Assembly (NCBI GenBank): GCA_037042915.1
Contig: CM073193.1
Span: forward strand, 4,464,001-4,528,000
Length of the DNA stretch: 64,000 nt
Source: Auricularia sp. M13
Taxonomy: Eukaryota; Basidiomycota; Agaricomycetes; Auriculariales; Auriculariaceae
Direction: 5' to 3'
Shown in pieces: positions 22,581 to 32,794 of the stretch; the stretch's first letter is position 1, and each line of letters starts with the position of its first letter. The notes beneath the pieces are model-generated. The model did no database searches, was not told where the DNA came from, and saw only the letters and a list, made by a program, of their open reading frames with translations. The translations under genes were made by a program, and so were the position numbers.

Positions 22581-23426
22581 CTAAAATTCGCTTTGTTGCG
22601 GAACACTAAGACTGGTGAGATTGGGCCTGAGAGTCCAGGACAGCTCAGAAAGTGGTTGAAAGTGGTCGGAGGAGAGTTGGAAATTGCATTTGTTGGCGAG
22701 TGTTTCGTACCACCTGTCTTATGTAAGTGTGAGGCAAAATGATGTATGGGACGGACGCATTCAGCTGAACGTCTATTGTAATCCATCGACCGGGATAAAT
22801 GGCCTTGAGAGTCGAAGAGTTGTGTTCTAAAACGATCCTTAAGGTCGTCGAGTGACGCGAGATTGTATCGTGCGTACGTGAGGAGACCGGGCCGTGAGTC
22901 CTAGACAATGATACCATGATGCAGCCCAAGTGGATACCGTTGTTAATATCGTGCGAAACCCATCGACTGAGCGAACCTATTGAGTGATTAGATCGGTTCT
23001 CGAAAGAAGGCCCATGCTCACCCAGTACAGTTCCAAGGGCTAAAGCGGCAGAAGCTTGTATTTCTTCCAGTGAATAGATTTGGCCGATCACACATGCTAC
23101 GATGTCCTCATCGAGATCACCCGGTGGAACTCGTGGGTACCCCAGACTAATGATTGTGTCCTTGTCGCTGTACTGGTGACTGTCAGCGAAATTCAGGATG
23201 GAGCTGTGCATCTGACCTTTATGTCCTCTACCATGCCTATGAGAGGAATAGTGGACACTGTGTGCTCGCCTTTGGACCATTGAGCTACCTTGATAGGCGC
23301 GCCGTCGCGCGTGAGCGTTGTCCACGTGGCGCGATACAACGAAAGTTCGTCTGGAGTGGCAGTAATCAAGTTGTTTGGAGTTGTGGAGAGATTTTTGAAA
23401 GCAACCCGGAGGCCGTGTGTCGACAT
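22581..23426 (-). CDS. Hypothetical protein, paralogue of the gene at 25585-26871
   Basis: Begins MSTHGLRVAFKNL with TPNNLITATPDELSLYR and STIPLIGMV, which align with the plus-strand paralogue from its first Met. Supported junctions are a 44 nt intron after 23217 (resuming at 23172), an intron starting at GTGAGC in the same phase as the paralogue's second intron, and a last intron before the Trp-Tyr codons near 22680, again phase-matched. ISLGYPRVPPGDLDEDI and RWITIDVQLNA match ITYPSLEAGDQDSDL and RWVRIDVEMVM of the paralogue. The region between about 22820 and 22930 does not align and may contain another intron or decay. The basic nuclear-type tail of the paralogue is missing. Confidence 0.55.
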
Positions 23427-23697
23427 CGCGAAAAGGCGGTAGTGAGCAGAAGAGTCTGGCGATAATATTTATTCACAGCGGGGTTTGAACCCAACCGGTT
23501 TGCCGCGGACGGACCGCATCCGTAGCTGACCGGTTTGAAACACATCGACCGTGAAATCTCGGAGAGGTGCGTGCTGATTCAGAGACAAAAAGTCTCAGGA
23601 AGAAGTTCCGTTGCGTGCCGTTGCTCGTACCAACCGAGACATCTGCATTAAAAAACGACGGGGACTGCAATGAGAGCCCACATCACCTGCAGAAGCC

Positions 23698-24946
23698 ATG
23701 CGCCCGAACGACCGCCCGCTATCTACTTCCGAGCGCGTGTTGTCGTCGTACGACATCGTCTTCCACACCTCGACGTTGCAGCAAGCGCCTGTGCTACTCG
23801 TCGCGCTCAGTGGCCTGTCACCCGCGATACGGTCTACCGCCGTTTCAATCTTGCAGCACAGATTGAACCCTCTGCGGTTTGTATGCTCATACTTCCCCGA
23901 ACAGATAGCTCGACAACTTCTCGATCTTACGACTGGCGACCGACTGATTTTCACGGGCCCTGCCGTGACCTTCTTCGCTTGCGACTATAGCACTGCCCAG
24001 CGGAATATCTTCCTCATGGCACACGAGGGTATCCTAGGAGAGTTGGGACGGCTGCTCCATATGGCAGGCTACATTTACGCTCACGAACAAGACGAGACGT
24101 GCGACCTGGAGCGACCGCCGTTCGACATCGACCTGGACCCATTCGTTAAGGCAGTGCGGTTCGTGGCGTGGCACGCGTCGCACTCGCTATATGTTCTGGT
24201 GCCGCGCTTCTCGCCCTTTTACGGTGTTTTGAAGCTACGCAACAGTATGCGGCCTACTATTATATGAGTTGGGGAACTGATTCTTTTCACAGCAGTCTTG
24301 ATGAACGGCATCACTCGCGAGGGGTTGTTTTCGCTTTACCCTGAGGCGACCTTCGTTCGCCGTCAGGGGTTGCACACGCATTATCCCAGAAGCACGGGTT
24401 CGGCTACGTGTCGCCAGTTGAACGCCAGGATTCATTTCGAACCGGTGGGCGTACACAAGACCTTGCTCACCGGGCCGCGGTACTTCGGCGATGGGATGAC
24501 CTGGATCGTTCCAGCCCGAGGAATTAATTCGAAGATGACGTTTCTCGACCTGAAGAACAACGGGTGGAGCCTGGCGGAACGGCAGCATCGTCAGCCATCG
24601 GGAAACGTGGTGACTCACGTCTTCGTTAGCACTCGATTCCTGGATTGTCCAGTGCTCGAAAATCGCTACCTAGCGACCGCGATGACCAAGGCCTTCATGC
24701 AGAAGATTCTGTTCACTGTAGAAGGAACCGAGGGATCACTTATGAACGACGCGGGCGAAATCATTACATGGTACGTCAGATCCAAATTTCGACTTCTGAG
24801 TATTGATTTGGGATAGATGGGATAGCGAGATTCCGGTCATGTTGACGCGCTTCTACGAACGAGCGGCGTATGAGGTTAGACACGACAATTGCTCCAAGAA
24901 GTTGGTGTTCACAATGCAATTCTCGAGGAGGACCGGTTATTACTGA
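23698..24946 (+). CDS. NTase-fold paralogue, tandem copy 3 (degenerate motif)
   Basis: Exons 23698-24244, 24296-24770 and 24826-24946 give 380 residues. Introns sit at the same places and phases as in copies 1 and 2. For the last intron the nearer acceptor would create a stop codon at the splice, so the AG nine bases further on is the likely one. ILMNGITREGLFSLYPEATFV matches the family hallmark, as do TGPRYFGDGMTWIVPA and NNGWSLAER. At the Gly-Ser/DxD position it has FTGPAVTFFACDYSTAQRNIFLM, so the catalytic residues are absent. Separated from copy 2 by two minus-strand genes. Confidence 0.65.
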
Positions 24947-25584
24947 GTTGCCCGAATTTTAGTTGTTCGCACGTCCTTACGTTAATATGTAGAAAATCTG
25001 CATTGTAGTCTGAGATATCCATTTGAATATAGAGTGCCTGCGTTGTAATTTAAATATCTCATTCGACTGAGAACGATGAGGCGTGTGTGAACGTGGCATA
25101 TAGCCTGACGTCGGCAAGAACTGGTGCGAAGTGCACAAACCGCCGCGCACCGCGCGCGCGCGCGACGACGAACGAGAGGACTTGACTTGCGATGATCCGG
25201 GATTGGCTGCTGGGCGCGTAATAGAGAGGTGTTATGAGATGGTTGCGTGAACCCGATGGGACGGGGTCCGGGAAAGCCAGCGGTCGAGGCGACGAAATTC
25301 TTAGGCGCCGACTGCTTGCGCTGTCAATCCTGTAATGTCACCGGGGCGCCATGTCATCCTGTGGGGCGTGTACCGCCGCAGGGACGTGTCACGGGCTTCG
25401 GATCGACCGCGTGTGGAAGGTACCTGCGGGGCCGGAATGGATACCGTCGGATTGTTGCAGAATGATCGAAAGCGGGCGGAGGGCTGAACCGAGTGTGCGG
25501 AAACGCTGGCTCCGAGACAGCCTGGATTCTGTGCAGGGTATAAAAGATGGCATGGCCATCATGAAAATTACTCACTACTCCATC
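24947..25584. other. Intergenic with promoter of the 25585 gene
   Basis: AT-rich at first, then GC-rich with a short CG run near 25148. No gene supported. It contains the TATA box at 25539. Confidence 0.5.
25539..25545 (+). promoter_or_regulatory. TATA box of the 25585 gene
   Basis: TATAAAA 46 bp upstream of the ATG at 25585. In-frame ATGs at 25551 and 25561 are too close to it, and the paralogue starts at the same Met-Ser-Thr, which decides the start. Confidence 0.55.
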
Positions 25585-26871
25585 ATGTCGACCAAGGAAC
25601 TCCACCAAGCATTCAAAGCCCTCGGCGAGCTCCCCAACAACCTGCTCGTGGGGAGTACCGACGACATGGCGAAGTACAGGATGAACTGGGCGCCTACGAA
25701 GTATGTCAATGGCGAAAAACGCGAGAAGAATCTAGGACAGTGGACCGACGGAGTCCGAGTGTCTCCGACGATCAGTCTCATCGGGATGGTGTGCAGCGCG
25801 AAGAGCAGCCTGGACGAGTACGGCAGCCTCTACCTGGACAAGAAGTCGAGGGTGAGCACGTATTGACTAGCAGCCGCGGACTCAGTCTGATAATTCGTAC
25901 CAGCCGAAGAGGGATGACCTCTTCAAAGCAAAATTCAATGTAGCGATCACATATCCGAGTCTCGAGGCCGGTGATCAAGACTCCGACCTGGTGCTAAAGG
26001 TGAACAATCAGATGATGTGTCTGCAGGACATCCAGTCGGCTGCCGAGAAAAAACTGAGCTCTGAGGGCGAAGCTGAACGTAAGTGCTAAGACATATGCTA
26101 AGAAATTGATGCTGATAATTTGTAGCAAAATCAACTACGGATTGGGTGCGATTCGAGGAAGGAGCAGGTACCACGCAAGGTTACATTTATGCGTCGCTGG
26201 GACCTGTCTATGAGAGCTCCATCAGGAGGGTCAAAGGCCGCCGCGGTACGTGATCGCATCTGCGCCCGCATTTTACCGCGGTAGGGGCTGATTGGGTGTA
26301 GACGCCAGTCCGTTGAAAGCGAAGGTCGATCCGAAGACCGTGAAACCGGACATTGAACAAGATTCCGAAAACTACGTACTCGGACTCGAAAACCATAACC
26401 TGAAGCACAACGACAACCTGCCGGCGTTTTTAGCCAATGGCGAACGTATCGGGCGCACTGGGCCGCAATTGCGTCGCGAGCTCTACAATGGGCGCTGGGT
26501 TCGGATTGATGTTGAGATGGTGATGTGAGTTGCCACTGGCGCGTGAAGGATGAGCGCTAATGAGTTGTAGGTGGAACATGAAAATGGACAACAAACGCAT
26601 CTTCCAGTTGAAGATAGTGCGCCTCGAAGTACTCCCGATGGATGTGTGGCGCTCTGGCATGACTTGGGGGGACTTAGAGGCGTCCAAGTATGGGCCGATG
26701 GATAGCGGTGCGAGCGGAAGCGCCATCGCGAGCGTTGAGAAGGGGGGGAAAGACGACGAGGGGGGTAGTAATGGGGAAGAGACGGTGAGCGAAGGAGGAG
26801 ATGACGGGAAGGAAGGGAGGAAGAGAAAGAATGTGAGCGGTAGCGAGCAACGCTCCAAGAAGGCTAAATAG
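25585..26871 (+). CDS. Hypothetical protein with acidic and basic nuclear-type tail
   Basis: Five exons: 25585-25851, 25904-26078, 26126-26245, 26302-26524 and 26571-26871, 361 residues, all phases agree. Globular part: MSTKELHQAFKALGELPNNL, SLIGMVCSAK, FNVAITYPSLEAG and LYNGRWVRIDVEMV. The last 60 residues are low-complexity: Gly/Asp/Glu-rich, then KEGRKRKNVSG and a terminal SKKAK, resembling nuclear localisation signals. No known domain recognised. A diverged paralogue lies on the opposite strand at 22581-23426, on the other side of NTase-fold copy 3. Function unknown; the tail suggests a nuclear protein. Confidence 0.65.
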
Positions 26872-26996
26872 GCCATTCTGTAATGAGTCTCTCTTTCGTA
26901 TATAATTCAGTTTGTTCACTTGATAATAGTTGCGAGAAGTGGGGACATTAGCAACCCACCCTTAGGAGGCGGTGACTGCCGCTTGCGGCGCTACGA

Positions 26997-27016
26997 TTAG
27001 GTAGCAGTACTGTTAC
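26997..27016 (-). repeat. Terminal palindrome plus CTAA, arm A
   Basis: TTAG then GTAGCAGTACTGTTAC on the plus strand. The 16 bp segment is self-complementary apart from one G-T pair. The preceding base is A, as expected for an AT target. Confidence 0.6.
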
Positions 27017-27777
27017 GCCGTCTGTATGCTATGCCCCATGGAATCCGACATCTGATCTGGTTTTCTCAACTTGCAGTATTCCGGAAGGACTGCATTCATA
27101 GCGGCTGAAAGCCTTCAGTTGGAGGACTCTATCATGAGCGGTCGTTCGAGATCCACTACAGTTCACACTGATATAGTAGATGCTGCGTGCCAATCTCTAC
27201 GGCGATGCCTAAGACGTTGCCGTCCAATCACCGCCCTCTATTCCGGAGTGAGTGTCCAGCATGGTTCATCGGCGATCTCAATCAGATTGCAGGACCTGCG
27301 AAAGCGGAATTCGCACTGTACTCTTGCGTGAGCGTGGTGTGCAACGACACGAGGACGGGGTGCTGATCAGTGATCACGGACGATAATCATATTGTGACTA
27401 TACAGTACGCATCAGCCGCACTTTCAGCAAGTTGCACCACGCCAGCCGTATCAAAGACGATATTGACGTACGACCCTTACGTGAGCAAGATAATAAGCAG
27501 CACGCGTGGGGGACCGTCTCCGTTAATAATGCAATTTGGCGGTTTCAAACCTACCCATCGCAAATTCTAGAGTCATTTATAGCATGCCAGACATCTTATG
27601 CTTACTCTAAGTGCGTTTTAACGCTCAAATTTTCAGTAGGGAGCCGTGTTCACCCAGATCAATCAGAGAACAATCGGGATCAGGCGGAGTTGAATTCGTG
27701 GTTCAATCTCTTCCCAGATCTTCCACCACGTATAGCGTGGGCCGCCGCCTCCTTCGCCTTGATTGCGTAAGAGAACC

Positions 27778-27784
27778 TATAAAA
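27778..27784 (+). promoter_or_regulatory. TATA box of FunK1 gene A
   Basis: TATAAAA 72 bp upstream of the ATG; conserved in arm B. The 780 bp between the arm edge and this box holds no convincing gene. Confidence 0.5.
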
Positions 27785-27849
27785 GAGTGAGTCACTGCGC
27801 ATTCCTTCCCCCCACTTTCGTCCCGCCCCACGGTTCCATCGTACTCATC

Positions 27850-30605
27850 ATGGACCCGCCCTCTCAGTCTCAGCCCAAGCGTTCACCGTATCGTCCTTCG
27901 GAGCGTACCCTCAAAGAAAATCAGCTCGCTCCGATGAAATACCACGTCGAAACCCGTGTGAACCCATCGCAGCGCGTCGATACGATTGTCGACGCCGCCC
28001 GTTCAACCATCGACGCCAAGCTCTGGGAGAACATCGTCAAGGACATTGCGAAGCCTGCCAAGCGCCTGAAGGCAATGGGATATTCCAACACCAAAGACTT
28101 CGAACACGGTGTAACCAACCTGCTGAACCTCGTCAGCCGCGCCTACGTCCGCGAGGTCTGTGGCCGCAAGGACAACGGGCCGGCCATCGTCTTTTCGGGC
28201 CCGGACAGCCGCGAAACTGTCGGAGACTATCTCGGCGTCTGCACCAAGGCGGACACTTCGGCGTTCATGGCCACTCTTGCGTTCTTACGAGAGGCGCTCG
28301 CAGCCACCGCAGAGAGGCCTTTTGTCAGCCGCCAGGAATGGACGAACCAGATCGGCGTTGGAGAGTGGAAGCCGAAGAAGGATCCGAAAGGTCAAGTCCT
28401 CTGGTATCTCTCAGCTTTGAAGCGTTTCCGTCCGGACATCAAGACCGTATACGGCATCTTCATCGAGAAGAATACCCTGCGCATCATGTCGCACAACGCT
28501 TGCGGCACCAGCGAGTCGGACGCGGTCGCTTTCGACAAAGTTGATGTTTGGATTGCGTTCGTGGTGCATCTTTATCACAGTCACGACTCGCGCGACATTC
28601 GCCTCACCTCCCAGACCGATACCCCCGATTCCCGTGCCCTCTGGCACATTCGGACCGACGGAAACACCACCTCGACCTTCCGTCCTTTCCACGCGGGGCC
28701 TTCCCCAGGGAGAGTCACGTGGCTTTCCTTTGAGCAGCACGATTCTTCGCCGCAGCTCGCTCGCGGATTCCTCAAGGTGTCGTGGCAAGACGCATCGGCG
28801 CAGTACCACGAGGGGGACTTGCTTGACCTCGCTCACAAGGACGGCTGGGTACCTGGGCTCGTGCGTCCGCGATGGACTCACCGCGACGTCTCGGATTTCG
28901 TCGGTCTCGACAATGCTACTGGTGCCCCCAAGCGCGTGAAGGAGATCGTCCACCTCGCCAGTCTTGGAGAACCATTGAGTCAATGCAGATCGCTTCTTCA
29001 CCTCTTCAAGGTCGTTTTCGACGCCATCGGAGGTAAGGAGCTATTACTTGCGACGAGCTCGTGTGCGTCTCTTATGGGTTTCAACAGTGCACGACGATCT
29101 GCTTCGGCGCGATATCCTGCATCGCGATATGAGCTGGTTCAATATTCTTTGCAACCCGTGGCACGATCCCGAAACGCTTAAGCAGAAGAGCGTCAAGAAA
29201 GGAGTTCCGTGCATCGACTTCATATTGTACGTGCTACATTGTCCGCCTAACTCGTGCTTACGTGCCTTAGAACTGGCGAAGAAAGCGAGCCATCTGCTCT
29301 TGTACTCGACCTCGACCACGCGGCAGTCATGACGCAGCTGTACTCCAAGGAGCATAATCCTCGAAAACAGAAATCTGTGCGTGTCTGGCCGTCAGTGTCA
29401 CCGTGACAGCTATTTATATTACGTTCCAGGGAACGCCTATGTTCGTAGCCGTCGAGCTGGCTTCTAGTGGCTCAGAAGCTAGTATCAGCGCACCCAACCC
29501 TAGGTTGTACAAGCGTCTTCGCGCCATCGATGACTACCCGGAATTGATCAAGAGGGCATTCCCTGACGAGGACGGTGGCTTCATGGACGCGTTTATGCGC
29601 GTGTATGAGCTGGAAATGCAACGCATTAACCCAGCTCCATGGACTACGACGTGGACTGAGACTGGAACTGACCCGGGCGAATTGCACCGACCGCGCCACG
29701 ACGTAGAATCTATCTTCTGGGTGCTGTTTTGGGCAATCATGCGCGCGTCGCCGCTCTCCGCATTGCCTGCCGGTCGATCAGCAGACAAAACTCTTGACAC
29801 CATCGCCGACGTGATGCTCGAACACGAACTGGGTGAGGAGACTAATCGCGCCGCTTATCGCATAAACCCGCCTATAGGGGCGCTTCACCCCGTCCTCGCC
29901 AAGTACGGACCCCTGCTCGTAGATATGGCGAAATATCTTTGCATCCCTTGGCACCTTTATACGACCACGGTTCCCGGACTGCCACTTAATCACGCGCATA
30001 TCGCTTTCCGTAGGATGCTTCTCGTGGAGATACATAACCTCTCCGCGGACGACGCTGTTGGCGACATCCCCTTCAACCGCAAGTCTCCGCGCGCCCTTAC
30101 TCCGAAAGTCACGGATCGCATCTCCACACCGTCGCGGAGCATCGGAACCGGCTCGTCGCCCGCGCTCTCTTTGTCGACATCGCTGGCGGGGCCATCGTCC
30201 GGCGGATCGCACAACCCTTCGCTTCAGCGTGCCGCCATCTCCAATCTCGCGCAGGGTAGCAGCTCGGTCGCACAAGCGGCATTGGAATCCATGTCCCGGC
30301 GGGGGTCGAAACGCGGTCCTGATTCTCGCGACTTCGACTTCGATTCGGACGACGACGCGGAGCCGTTGGCCAAGCGTGCGAAACGGCCTCCGAAGCCGGT
30401 GGTGAAGCCCACCGTCGATGCCGACGCCGGTCGCGATATCAAGACGCTCATCGATATGTTCTGGGACGACCGCACCCTCTGGTTCGGCGTGGGCGATCCT
30501 CGCGCTCGTTCCAAGGCCGCCGGTAATGCCCACGGCCAGGGAAGCGCGAGCGCCCAAGCCGACGTCCCAGCTACCGTCAACGAGAACGTGGCCGTGACGA
30601 TTTAA
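27850..30605 (+). CDS. FunK1-type fungal protein kinase, copy A
   Basis: FunK1 kinases are a eukaryotic protein-kinase-like family expanded in multicellular fungi. Exons 27850-29032, 29088-29226, 29271-29376 and 29430-30605 give 867 residues. N-terminal FunK1 region: SNTKDFEHGVTNLLNLV and GVGEWKPKKDPKGQVLWYL. Catalytic loop ILHRDMSWFNIL, with LVLDLDHAAV in the DFG position (Asp kept, Phe-Gly replaced), GTPMFVAVELAS as the activation-segment end, and RPRHDVESIFWVLFW as the helix-F Asp region; this set is diagnostic of FunK1. The tail is Ser-rich with DFDSDDDAEPLAKRAKRPPKP, an acidic patch plus a likely nuclear signal. No disabling change. The inverted second copy at 37027-39787 is also intact. 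Confidence 0.88.
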
Positions 30606-31274
30606 TCGACGACACGACCAGCGACGAACTACTTGTGCAACGAACGCCCTGAACTCGTCCTATGTTTCCTCCGCGTCCTCGCTCTCGATATGAACCTTAT
30701 GACCATCATCTTGTACTTATATACCGCTATGCCTACAATACATCGCTGTCTCATATGCCGAACCCCGAGAATGAATAATGCGTCGCCCAGCCTGAGGGAC
30801 CTGAGCGAGCTGAAATATAATTGTGAAACGACAGCCTGAGCACGCCGCACGGGCTGAGGATGGATGTGTCAGCGGTCGAAGCCAGCCTGAAGCCCATATG
30901 GAATTTGGAGAGGGCAGATTCTGCCACCCGTCGTCCATCCTCGTATCAAAAGCGATCGCAGATTCCTCGCGCACCGTGACGGTGGTGTACGACGATGGCA
31001 CAAGGAGGGCGGCGGATCTCCTTCGCAGGCTTTATGTCCGAAGACAGCGCACGAGGCCGCGCAACAGTGGCAGTGAGTTGCCTGGGTAGGTGTCTTTTGG
31101 GTGTGAGGAAATCCCGAAGTCGTTCTGGGGCCGCCTGACGGACTAAGCACGGGGAATCTGGCCGCGCTCCCTTTTTTGCACGCGCCGTTACTCGGCCAGC
31201 CACGTTACGCAGGTGTTTGAGCGTACCGCTGGTCGTAATTCGATGACACATCTGGAAAGACCAGGATTGGCTGC
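30606..31274. other. Non-coding flank of arm A
   Basis: 30606-31125 is homologous to the corresponding flank of arm B; the rest belongs to the kinase-like duplication. No gene supported. Confidence 0.5.
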
Positions 31275-32378
31275 TCAAGTACTTATTAGACGGGGCTGAC
31301 CTCCACCCGGGCCACACCAAGAACAACTACGCTGCGACACATGCGGCTCAGTCGCAAGCGATTCTTCCACCATCACACGCAGCTCTTCAAGGCTCGGCCG
31401 ATCTTCAGGCAAAGCGCGCGTACACGCCGCCACGATCTCGTCCAAAGGCGGCGGGACAGGCCGTTCAGCCATACCGCGCGGAGCGGCCGCGTACAGCATA
31501 TGGACGATGGCCTCGCCCACGTCGTAGACATCCGACATGACGGTCCAGCCGGCAACAACGTTCTCGAACTCGGCGTCATGCGCCATGGGAACGCGCGGCA
31601 TGCGCGCGCGGAACTCCGGCGCGTCGCGGCGGCCCCAGTGGCCTTCCAGGTCGCCGATGAGCACACCGCTGTTACCGTCGGACCAGAGGAGATTGCGCGC
31701 GCAGATGTCGCGGTGCACGATGCCGCGCGCGTGTAGGAAGCACAGGCCGTCGATGAGGTCGAGCAGCCACGCTTTGTACGAGGCTAACGGGTGCACATCC
31801 CATAATATGTACACGTCAGGCGTGAGCATGGGAAACACGAGCTCGCCGGCGGGCGACTTTCCGAGCAGCGGGAGGATGTGTGCGGAGAGCGGAGTCCCGG
31901 GGCAGGTGCCGCCCAGACAGGCGAGGTGGTTCCGGATTTCGCTCGTGTACTTGGACTTTTTGAGGAAATGGATCTTCGGATCGACGGGAACAAGTGGGAG
32001 GAGCGCAAGTGCTGCGCTCACGTCCTCGCTATCGTCCTTGTCCTCGGGAATGGGTGGGACATAAGAAAGGAAACAGATGTCGTCGCCGACGATCGAGTAG
32101 GCCGCGGTCGTGCTGCGTTGCAGACTGGCGGGCAAATTGCACTCGAGCCGGAGGATGTCGCCAGAGAGGGTGCCCGGGATGTCGGCAAGCGAAAGAAACA
32201 AGATGTGGCCGTCGTCGTGTTGGATCCAATAATTCTTGCGGACAATGTCGTCGACGACGACGCTTTCAATACCGGCTAAAGGCTGCGTAAAAGCAGATGC
32301 CTCCACCTTCAGCTGGTATGTTTCGCGCAGGCGGCGAACTGCCTCGATGAACTGTTCACTGGCGGTCGTTGCAGTCAT
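31275..32378 (-). CDS. Kinase-like protein, copy 2 (HRD-type loop, DLEG in place of DFG)
   Basis: A 367-residue intronless paralogue of the 3868-4902 gene. It keeps FLHARGIVHRDICARNLLW, LIGDLEGHWGRR, SDVYDVGEAIVHML and LPEDRPSLEELRVMVEE, and has KKSKYTSEIRNH where a Lys/Glu pair would be expected. The carboxy end is about 25 residues longer than in copy 1, with a Gly/Ser/Cys-rich tail. The start is the ATG at 32378, matching copy 1. The conserved loop in both copies argues that the DLEG form is a property of the subfamily and not decay. It sits between the two FunK1 arms, next to the inner edge of arm A. Confidence 0.7.
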   Translation of the reverse strand: MTATTASEQFIEAVRRLRETYQLKVEASAFTQPLAGIESVVVDDIVRKNYWIQHDDGHILFLSLADIPGTLSGDILRLECNLPASLQRSTTAAYSIVGDDICFLSYVPPIPEDKDDSEDVSAALALLPLVPVDPKIHFLKKSKYTSEIRNHLACLGGTCPGTPLSAHILPLLGKSPAGELVFPMLTPDVYILWDVHPLASYKAWLLDLIDGLCFLHARGIVHRDICARNLLWSDGNSGVLIGDLEGHWGRRDAPEFRARMPRVPMAHDAEFENVVAGWTVMSDVYDVGEAIVHMLYAAAPRGMAERPVPPPLDEIVAACTRALPEDRPSLEELRVMVEESLATEPHVSQRSCSWCGPGGGQPRLIST

Positions 32379-32794
32379 GACGACGGAAGGAAGGAGAGAA
32401 ACGCGCAAAATTCGGCTTCCGCTACGCGAGTCTTTATACGCCAGGGCCTAGCACGTACTGATACAACTCTGCTGTCACCCAGTGCCGCTGACCTGCCTTG
32501 ACGGACGAGTAAGCAGCAAGCGAGACGAATGCATGGCTTTCGAGCTGGCTTTGCGACTCGAGAGCGACGCATTCCAACTGGTCCATTTCCAGCCATTCAG
32601 AAAAGAGCTTGTCAAAGTACCCATGCATGTACTACGTAGCATCAACTGTGCTGGAGGGTAAATGAGGCAGACGGTCGCAGGACGAGAGCAAGGAACGGAG
32701 TCGGAGCATCGCGATCGCGGAATCATATTTGCACTCTTGAGCTCCAACCTCGATCGCACTCGCACTTGCACGCGGCCGCCTTCGCCTGGATGAG
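32379..32794. other. Divergent promoter region of copy 2 kinase and SVP26
   Basis: Homology to copy 1 stops near 32455. A 64-codon minus-strand frame at 32434-32628 (LFSEWLEMDQLE, HAFVSLAAYSSVKAGQ) has a protein-like composition and could be an orphan exon or gene fragment. I found no partner exons. Confidence 0.4.

Larger units (their letters stand above)
26997..31125 (-). mobile_element. FunK1-bearing repeat, arm A (possible non-autonomous Helitron)
   Basis: An inverted copy of arm B (36505-40668), alignable over about 4.1 kb at roughly 90 per cent by eye. The sharp edge at 26997 reads, on the minus strand, GTAACAGTACTGCTAC followed by CTAA and then T: a Helitron-style 3' end with a 16 bp near-palindrome. 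The other edge is gradual, near AAGTCGTTCT at 31125, and no TC terminus was found. It carries the first FunK1 gene on the strand opposite to that 3' end. Confidence 0.55.

Noticed and set aside
23474-23545. tRNA-like segment with GGGTTCAAACCCC on the minus strand
   Set aside because: The T-loop-like string is good, but no D-arm, anticodon arm or acceptor stem pairs; it is mostly a direct repeat of ACCGGTTTG.
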